Source: JAFGOG01 sp034429215
GTDB taxonomy: Bacteria; Chloroflexota; Anaerolineae; JAAYZQ01
Direction: 5' to 3'
Length of the DNA stretch: 64,000 bases
NCBI GenBank assembly: GCA_034429215.1
Contig: DAOUGI010000044.1
Coordinates: 10,017 to 74,016 of the forward strand
Positions 58,913 through 64,000 of the stretch are shown piece by piece. Every line of letters begins with the position of its first letter. The first letter of the stretch is position 1. The position numbers were made by a program, and so were the translations under genes. Below the pieces are notes generated by a model. That model was not told the DNA's origin, searched no databases, and was given only the letters and a program-made list of their open reading frames with translations.

Positions 58913-61900
58913 TTAAGGCGTATAGTTCCTGGTGATGATGGGCAGGTAGTAGTAGTAATAGGGTTGGAGGACCAACACGGTGTCCTCGACTATCAACTCC
59001 CCGCACCCGTTCGAGACCGTCAGAGTGACCAGGTGGTAGCCCGGTGTGGCGAAAGCGTGCAGCACGGACTTGCCGCTGGCCGTCGTCCCGTCGTCAAAGT
59101 TCCAGCGCCAGACGAGAGGCGGTGAGCCGGCGGCGATCGACCCGGTAAAGTCGATCATCTCGCCTACCCACGGGACCGTCGGCACCCAGGTAAAGTCGGC
59201 GCCTGCCACGGCCTCGCACACGCAGATCTGCTCCGACCAGGTGTCCGAGCCGCAGCCGTTGGTGACGGTCAGCGTCGGCGTGTAGCAGCCGGTCGCAGCA
59301 TAGGCGTGGGTTGGGTCTTGCACGTTCGCCGTCCCGCCGTCGCCAAAGGTCCAGGCGTAGGTCAGCGGCGCCGCGCCGACCACCGTCGAGTCAAAGGCGA
59401 CCTCCACACCGTCGACGGTGTAGCTCACGTCGACGATGGCCGCCGGCTCGAGCACCGTCATCGTCACCGGGATGGTGACCTCGGGCGTGTCGGGGTCGTT
59501 GCTGGTAATGACCAGGTTGGCGTTGTAGACGTCCGGAGCCAGGCCGGTCGAGTCGAAGGTCACTTCCACTACGGCGCACTCACCCGGCGGCACGGTGCCG
59601 CTGGTTGGGTCTTCGCTAAGCCACGGTACGCCTGCCTCGGCGGTCTCGCCATAGCCGCGGACCATCCAGTTGCCGGGGAAGTAGGCGTCGATCAGCGTCC
59701 AGTTGTCGGGAGGCAGGACCGGCGGGGTGGGCGGCGGGCTGGCGTTCCACCAGCCGGCCCACGACCGGGCCTGCGTCGCCGTCTGGTCGATGGAGGCGGG
59801 CCAGTAGGACGTGCCCGGGGTCTCCATGCCTATCGCCCCGATCAGCACGTCACCCGGGCCGCTGAGGAGGATCGGCGTCGCCAGATTGTAGACGTTCCAG
59901 GTATCCAGCGCTTGCACCGTGGTCGGGATGGCGGCCAGGAGGTTCGAGCCCACGGCCGGGTCAGTGTTGCCCGTCGTGTTCTCGTACACCAGCAGCACGA
60001 TGTCGTCGCCGACGTTGACCAGGCCGACCGTGCTAAAGTAGATCTGGATCTGGGTCAGGTTGAACGGAAAGTCGGCGGCCGCCGGCGTGAAGCGGTTGAC
60101 CCACAGCATCTCGATCGTGCCGCCCAGGCCGATGTCGTTGTCGCGCGTGCCGTCATCCAGGATCAGGGTGACCGGCGCGTCGACCACCGGCGGGTTCGTC
60201 TCCACGCTGGCTCCGCCTGCTGCGTCGAGCTTGAGCTCGACCGGCCGGGGCCCGGTCGCTGCCGGCGTGGCGGTCAAGCCACTCGGCTGGGTCGCAGGCT
60301 CCTCGACCAGCTCCCAGTCCAGCGGGACAAAGCCATCGTTGCAGATAGTGAAGGTCAGGGTGGTGGTGGCGTCGGGGCACAGCGTTACCTCCAACGACGG
60401 CGGGGTCACGATGATGTCCGCGCAGCCCACGGTCATTTGCACCGGGACGGTGATCTCGGGCTCGTCCGCGTCGTTGCTCTCGATGACCAGCTCGGCGTTA
60501 TAGACGCCGTCAGGCAGCGAGTCCGAGTCGAACGTAACCGCTACGCTCACGCACTCGCCGGGCATGAGGACGCCGTTGGTCGGAACCTCGGTCACCCACG
60601 GGACGTCGAGGATGGCGACCGTCCGGGTCGCGCCTTCGAACTCGCCCAGAGGAGCGCTGACCGCCAGCGGAGTTACCGTGCCGGTGGTCAGGTCGACCGT
60701 GCCATAGACGTTTGAACCGCTGCCGATGTACAGGAAGATGTACAGGGTCCCGTCGTCGTTGTCAAAGTCCAGGCCTTGGGCATAGTTGGCCGCGTATCCG
60801 GTCAGGCCGATCAGCGTCGCCGCGCCGGTGGCAGGGTTGATCTGGTAGATCGAGTCGGTGCCGATGTCGTGGCCGTACATCTCCCCGTCGGGGTTCATGG
60901 CGACGTCGATCATCAGCGTCGTGCCGAACGGCCCCACCAGGGTGCTGCTGCCGGTGGTCGGGTCGATGATGAACAGATCGGTGGCCGTGGAGCCGTAGAA
61001 GACGCCGCTCACGGGGTCGATCGACAGACCGGTCCAGTTGGCAGCGCCGCCGCCGGGCGGGCACGATACCAGCGGGGTGAACGCGCCGGTGGTCAGGTCG
61101 AAGGTGCCGAGCATGCCGGTGCCGTCGTTCAGCCCGTAGAGGGTCGTGCCGCTGGGGTCAAAGTCCATGCCATAGCAGTCGGCGGTGGATGTGCCCAGCA
61201 CTGTCTGCCCGGTAAAGTCGTTCAGGGCAAAGGTGACAAAGTTGTCGGGTGTGCGCAGGTCCTTGGCATATCCCGAGTCGGTCGGGGCCAGCATGCCGCC
61301 GGACGGCATGGCGGGCAGGGCCGGCGAGCCGCAGAACTCGGCCGCGCCGATCGGCTCCATCCCGGTATAGTTCTCGTACTGCGCGCACTGCTCGGGCGAG
61401 GTGATGACCGGCCGCTCTTTCGCGGGCGAGGCGGGAACCGGCAGGGTAGGCGCCACAGGGGCAGCGGCCAGACCCACCGGATGCTCCGACAGGGTCCACA
61501 CCAGCAGCCCGGTGCCCTCGTTGCAGATCTCTAGATATTGCGTGTCGGTCTCGCCCTGGCACAGCGTCGTCTCCAGCGAGCTCGGCGTGACGGCGATTTC
61601 CGGCGTGCCGGTGACGATCAACGTCACCGCGACCGGGATCGACGGCTCGTCGGTATCGTTCGAGTTGACGCACACCGTCGTGTTGTAGGTGCCCAACGCC
61701 AGCCCGGTGCTGTCGAAGGTGGCCTCCACGTCGATGTCGTTGTAGGCATTCAGCGTGCCGCTCGTCGGGCTCTCTGACAGCCAGCCCACCGGTGTGCCAC
61801 AGCCCTCGTCGAGGGTCCAGTTCAGAACCCCCAGGCCCAGGTTGGCGATGTTAAAGGTCTGCATCGCCGTCTGGTTCACCTCCAGCGTCTGGGTCAGGCT

Positions 61901-64000
61901 GAGCGGATCGACGGCGATTTCGGGCTCTACGTCGGGCAAGTAGCATGCCCCGACTCGCACCTGGTCCACCTCCCACCACCAGTCGTAGGTGGCGATCCAG
62001 TAGTGGAAGCGGAGGATGACGCTCGGCTCGCCCTGGAACTGGGTCAGGTCGATGGTGACCGCCTCGCCGGGTCCATTCGGGCTGTGGTCGGCATCCCAGC
62101 TCAACAGGTTGGTCCAGGTGGTCCCGCCGTCGATGCTGGCGTCCACGTCGGCAAGGTCGCCGCCCGTTCCGATGTCGTTGTAGGCGGTCACGTACTTGAG
62201 CGTGGCGGTCGTGGCCGTCGACAGGTCGAGGACCATCGTCCGCAGCTCGGTGTCCATCGTCGAACCCGAGCCGCACTTGTCCGAGTCGGCATCGGCGCAG
62301 TAGCCGTCGCCGCCGGCATAGTTCGGCCGGGCCGTGGCAAAGGCGTCGTTGCGCTGCCAGACGCAGGTGCCGCCGTTGTCGATGACGCTCCAGCCGGTTG
62401 GCGGGAAGGCGCCCTCAAAGTCCTCGGTCAGCATCGTCCAGCATTGCAGGACGGTGACCGTGTCGGTAGTTATGACCGAGAAGCCACACTGCGTGGCGGT
62501 CATGATCACCGTGTAGGTGCCGGGTGCCGCGTAGGCGTGCGTTGGGTTCTGGCCGGCGCCATAGGCGCCGTCGCCAAAGTCCCAACTGTACTCCACCGGC
62601 AGCAGGGCGGTGGCCGTGCCGTTGAAGGTGACGTCCTCGTTCATCCACGGCGACGCCGGCGTGTAGTCAAAGTCGACGCCGGTCGGCGGGCCGGCCACGG
62701 TCATGGTCAGCGCCACGTTCACCACCGGGTTGAAGATGTCGTTGCTGTTGATTTGCAGCGTGCCGGTGTAGGTGCCGGGGGCCATGCCGGTCGAGTCAAA
62801 GGTCACCTCGACCGTGACACAGTCGCCCGGGGCCACTGTGCCCGAGGTCGGATCTTCGCTCACCCACGGGATGTTATCCCCGGCCAATTGCCCTTCCAGC
62901 CGGAAGGCCAGGTCCCAGTAGGTGATGCCTAGAGATGCCCACGGCGTCCACGACGTATATCCGCCGCCAAACCAGTTCGCGGGGTCGATCATCTGAGCGT
63001 TGTAGCCGTTGGTCGTAGTGCCGAAGAACCAGTAGTACCAGTCGTTGGCGGAGCTGGCAAACTCGGGGTAGAAGATCAGCCACCAGGTACCCGCCGGCAG
63101 GTTCAGCGGCGCGCCGAGGCCGGCCACCACGTCAAGCGTGACGTCGCCGGCGTAGGTCCCGCCGATGGTCACGGCCGGGTTGGTGGGCACGGTGCTCCAG
63201 CACCAGTACTGACCCCCGGTGAGCGGCTGCCCGGCTGGGACGCCGCCGGCGTCGGGGTAGATGCACCAGTGCAGCGCCGCCGCGTTGTACATGTTGCCAT
63301 AGTTCATCCATCCGGGTATATAGATGGTGTCGATGTCCCACGCCGCAGTGTTCTGAAAGTCGTCGGCGCTAAAGGCGCCCCAGGCTTCGGGAGGGTACCA
63401 GTCGGCAATGGCGCCCTGGCTGAAATCCGTCGGCTGATCCCACAGCACCGCATCGGGGTTGCGCGGCAGGGCCGCCGTCCCCGAGCCGCCGGTCAGGGCG
63501 GTCAGCATCGACTTGTCGCCGTGCACAGCGCTCGGCGCAATCTCTTGCTGCGGGGATGGCTTTGACACCGCCATGCGGACCGCCCCGGTGATCTCGGTCA
63601 GATCCCAGGTCAGCGGTAGGTCGCCGTCGTTGCAGATGGTCAGGGTGTAGGTCATCAGGCTGTCGGGGCACTGGGTCGATTCCAGCGCCAGGGGATCGAC
63701 GACGATCAGCGACCCGGCCATGGCCGTGACAACGTGCGTCGCCACGCTGGTGCTGGTCCCGTCGCAGTTGGTGGCGGTCATGACCACGGTATAGTCGCCG
63801 GTCGCGGTGTAGGTGTGATCGACCACCTGGCCGCTGCCGTAGGTGCCGTCGCCAAAGCTCCAGTCCCAGGTGATCGCCGGCGAGCCGGCGGCCACCGAGC
63901 CGGTGAATGTTGCCGGCATGTTGGGCCGAGGCGTCGTCGGATCGACGGAAAAGTCGGAGCCCGACACCGGGACGCACTCTTCGCACTGGTCGAGCAGCGT
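58913..64000 (-). CDS. very large secreted PKD / repeat-domain protein, N-terminus outside window
   Basis: At least 1,695 residues; the frame is open to the right edge, so the start lies beyond it. In order: a PKD domain ('ITWDWSFGDGTYGSGQVVDH'); repeated BACON-like or Ig-like modules with 'PW.SEDPTSGTV.PG.C' and 'VTFDSTGLAP..Y...L.I'; a second PKD ('VEYSWDFGDGAYGAG'); a jelly-roll-like module beginning TEDFEGAFPPTGWSV; a beta-propeller-like region (FDLTTGAFTPL, FIIDPTTGSSTLVG); and two more PKD domains. The C-terminus is a Tyr run then LPIITRNYTP. All of this is typical of surface or secreted adhesion-type proteins of Anaerolineae. No catalytic domain was seen in the visible part. Paired cysteines suggest extracellular disulfides. 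Confidence 0.88.
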   Translation of the reverse strand, partial: TLLDQCEECVPVSGSDFSVDPTTPRPNMPATFTGSVAAGSPAITWDWSFGDGTYGSGQVVDHTYTATGDYTVVMTATNCDGTSTSVATHVVTAMAGSLIVVDPLALESTQCPDSLMTYTLTICNDGDLPLTWDLTEITGAVRMAVSKPSPQQEIAPSAVHGDKSMLTALTGGSGTAALPRNPDAVLWDQPTDFSQGAIADWYPPEAWGAFSADDFQNTAAWDIDTIYIPGWMNYGNMYNAAALHWCIYPDAGGVPAGQPLTGGQYWCWSTVPTNPAVTIGGTYAGDVTLDVVAGLGAPLNLPAGTWWLIFYPEFASSANDWYYWFFGTTTNGYNAQMIDPANWFGGGYTSWTPWASLGITYWDLAFRLEGQLAGDNIPWVSEDPTSGTVAPGDCVTVEVTFDSTGMAPGTYTGTLQINSNDIFNPVVNVALTMTVAGPPTGVDFDYTPASPWMNEDVTFNGTATALLPVEYSWDFGDGAYGAGQNPTHAYAAPGTYTVIMTATQCGFSVITTDTVTVLQCWTMLTEDFEGAFPPTGWSVIDNGGTCVWQRNDAFATARPNYAGGDGYCADADSDKCGSGSTMDTELRTMVLDLSTATTATLKYVTAYNDIGTGGDLADVDASIDGGTTWTNLLSWDADHSPNGPGEAVTIDLTQFQGEPSVILRFHYWIATYDWWWEVDQVRVGACYLPDVEPEIAVDPLSLTQTLEVNQTAMQTFNIANLGLGVLNWTLDEGCGTPVGWLSESPTSGTLNAYNDIDVEATFDSTGLALGTYNTTVCVNSNDTDEPSIPVAVTLIVTGTPEIAVTPSSLETTLCQGETDTQYLEICNEGTGLLVWTLSEHPVGLAAAPVAPTLPVPASPAKERPVITSPEQCAQYENYTGMEPIGAAEFCGSPALPAMPSGGMLAPTDSGYAKDLRTPDNFVTFALNDFTGQTVLGTSTADCYGMDFDPSGTTLYGLNDGTGMLGTFDLTTGAFTPLVSCPPGGGAANWTGLSIDPVSGVFYGSTATDLFIIDPTTGSSTLVGPFGTTLMIDVAMNPDGEMYGHDIGTDSIYQINPATGAATLIGLTGYAANYAQGLDFDNDDGTLYIFLYIGSGSNVYGTVDLTTGTVTPLAVSAPLGEFEGATRTVAILDVPWVTEVPTNGVLMPGECVSVAVTFDSDSLPDGVYNAELVIESNDADEPEITVPVQMTVGCADIIVTPPSLEVTLCPDATTTLTFTICNDGFVPLDWELVEEPATQPSGLTATPAATGPRPVELKLDAAGGASVETNPPVVDAPVTLILDDGTRDNDIGLGGTIEMLWVNRFTPAAADFPFNLTQIQIYFSTVGLVNVGDDIVLLVYENTTGNTDPAVGSNLLAAIPTTVQALDTWNVYNLATPILLSGPGDVLIGAIGMETPGTSYWPASIDQTATQARSWAGWWNASPPPTPPVLPPDNWTLIDAYFPGNWMVRGYGETAEAGVPWLSEDPTSGTVPPGECAVVEVTFDSTGLAPDVYNANLVITSNDPDTPEVTIPVTMTVLEPAAIVDVSYTVDGVEVAFDSTVVGAAPLTYAWTFGDGGTANVQDPTHAYAATGCYTPTLTVTNGCGSDTWSEQICVCEAVAGADFTWVPTVPWVGEMIDFTGSIAAGSPPLVWRWNFDDGTTASGKSVLHAFATPGYHLVTLTVSNGCGELIVEDTVLVLQPYYYYYLPIITRNYTP

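Noticed and set aside
59306..60715. 469-codon plus-strand open frame
   Set aside because: Opposite the PKD protein, no domain or ribosome site.

Overview
The window is 64 kb of GC-rich bacterial chromosome, densely packed with genes. I infer a member of the Chloroflexota, probably Anaerolineae-like. The evidence is long Thr-Pro 'TPTPT' stalks on envelope proteins, a secreted PKD protein ending in an 'LPIITRN'-type tail, an RND pump with no adaptor or outer-membrane gene beside it, GAF-GAF histidine kinases, and a 1,946-residue zinc-ribbon membrane protein. No rRNA, tRNA, CRISPR array, transposase or phage gene was seen. Promoters are unusually easy to read: many show a TTGACA-like box, 17 bp, then a TATAAT-like box.

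Layout. 0-4 kb: start of an alpha/beta hydrolase, an MFS permease and a GH3 beta-glucosidase (bglX). 4.5-12.5 kb is accessory in character: two PIN-type toxin-antitoxin pairs flank a radical-SAM/MazG-like pair, a 150-bp MITE-like element with 11-bp flanking direct repeats, and a TetR-RND efflux operon whose operator lies at the predicted start of transcription. 12.5-21 kb: an S9 peptidase with a membrane protein, then an operon of M28-like peptidase, galE and two GT4 glycosyltransferases, ended by a perfect hairpin. 21-27.5 kb is conserved: SIMPL protein, rpsO-pnp, signal peptidase I, and an AI-2E permease fused to a HAD phosphatase.

27.5-41 kb (all minus strand) is a membrane-protein block: a lipid-binding-like protein, a PrsW protease, the giant SCO7613-like protein, and then the least familiar locus. 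That locus holds a membrane-anchored GAF/HTH regulator, a CDP-alcohol phosphatidyltransferase, a secreted Vps62-like domain joined to a PrsW-like membrane domain, and a second copy of the phosphatidyltransferase that has lost exactly its catalytic segment by an in-frame deletion. 41-50.5 kb is a seven-gene minus-strand operon from one consensus promoter: NagZ-like GH3, TPR/stalk protein, Clp-like ATPase with a degenerate first ATPase domain, cupin, P-loop NTPase, RodZ-like protein, class I amidotransferase-type peptidase.

50.6-64 kb: a GT2, a helicase-associated-domain protein, a DUF1232/MerR-like pair, an Ldh_2 dehydrogenase, rimO, a GAF-GAF histidine kinase, and a very large secreted PKD protein that runs off the right edge. 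The best candidates for undescribed biology are the 35.4-41.1 kb locus, the 41.2-50.5 kb operon, the AI-2E/HAD fusion and the repeat-bearing insertion in the RND pump. Functions proposed for these are inference.
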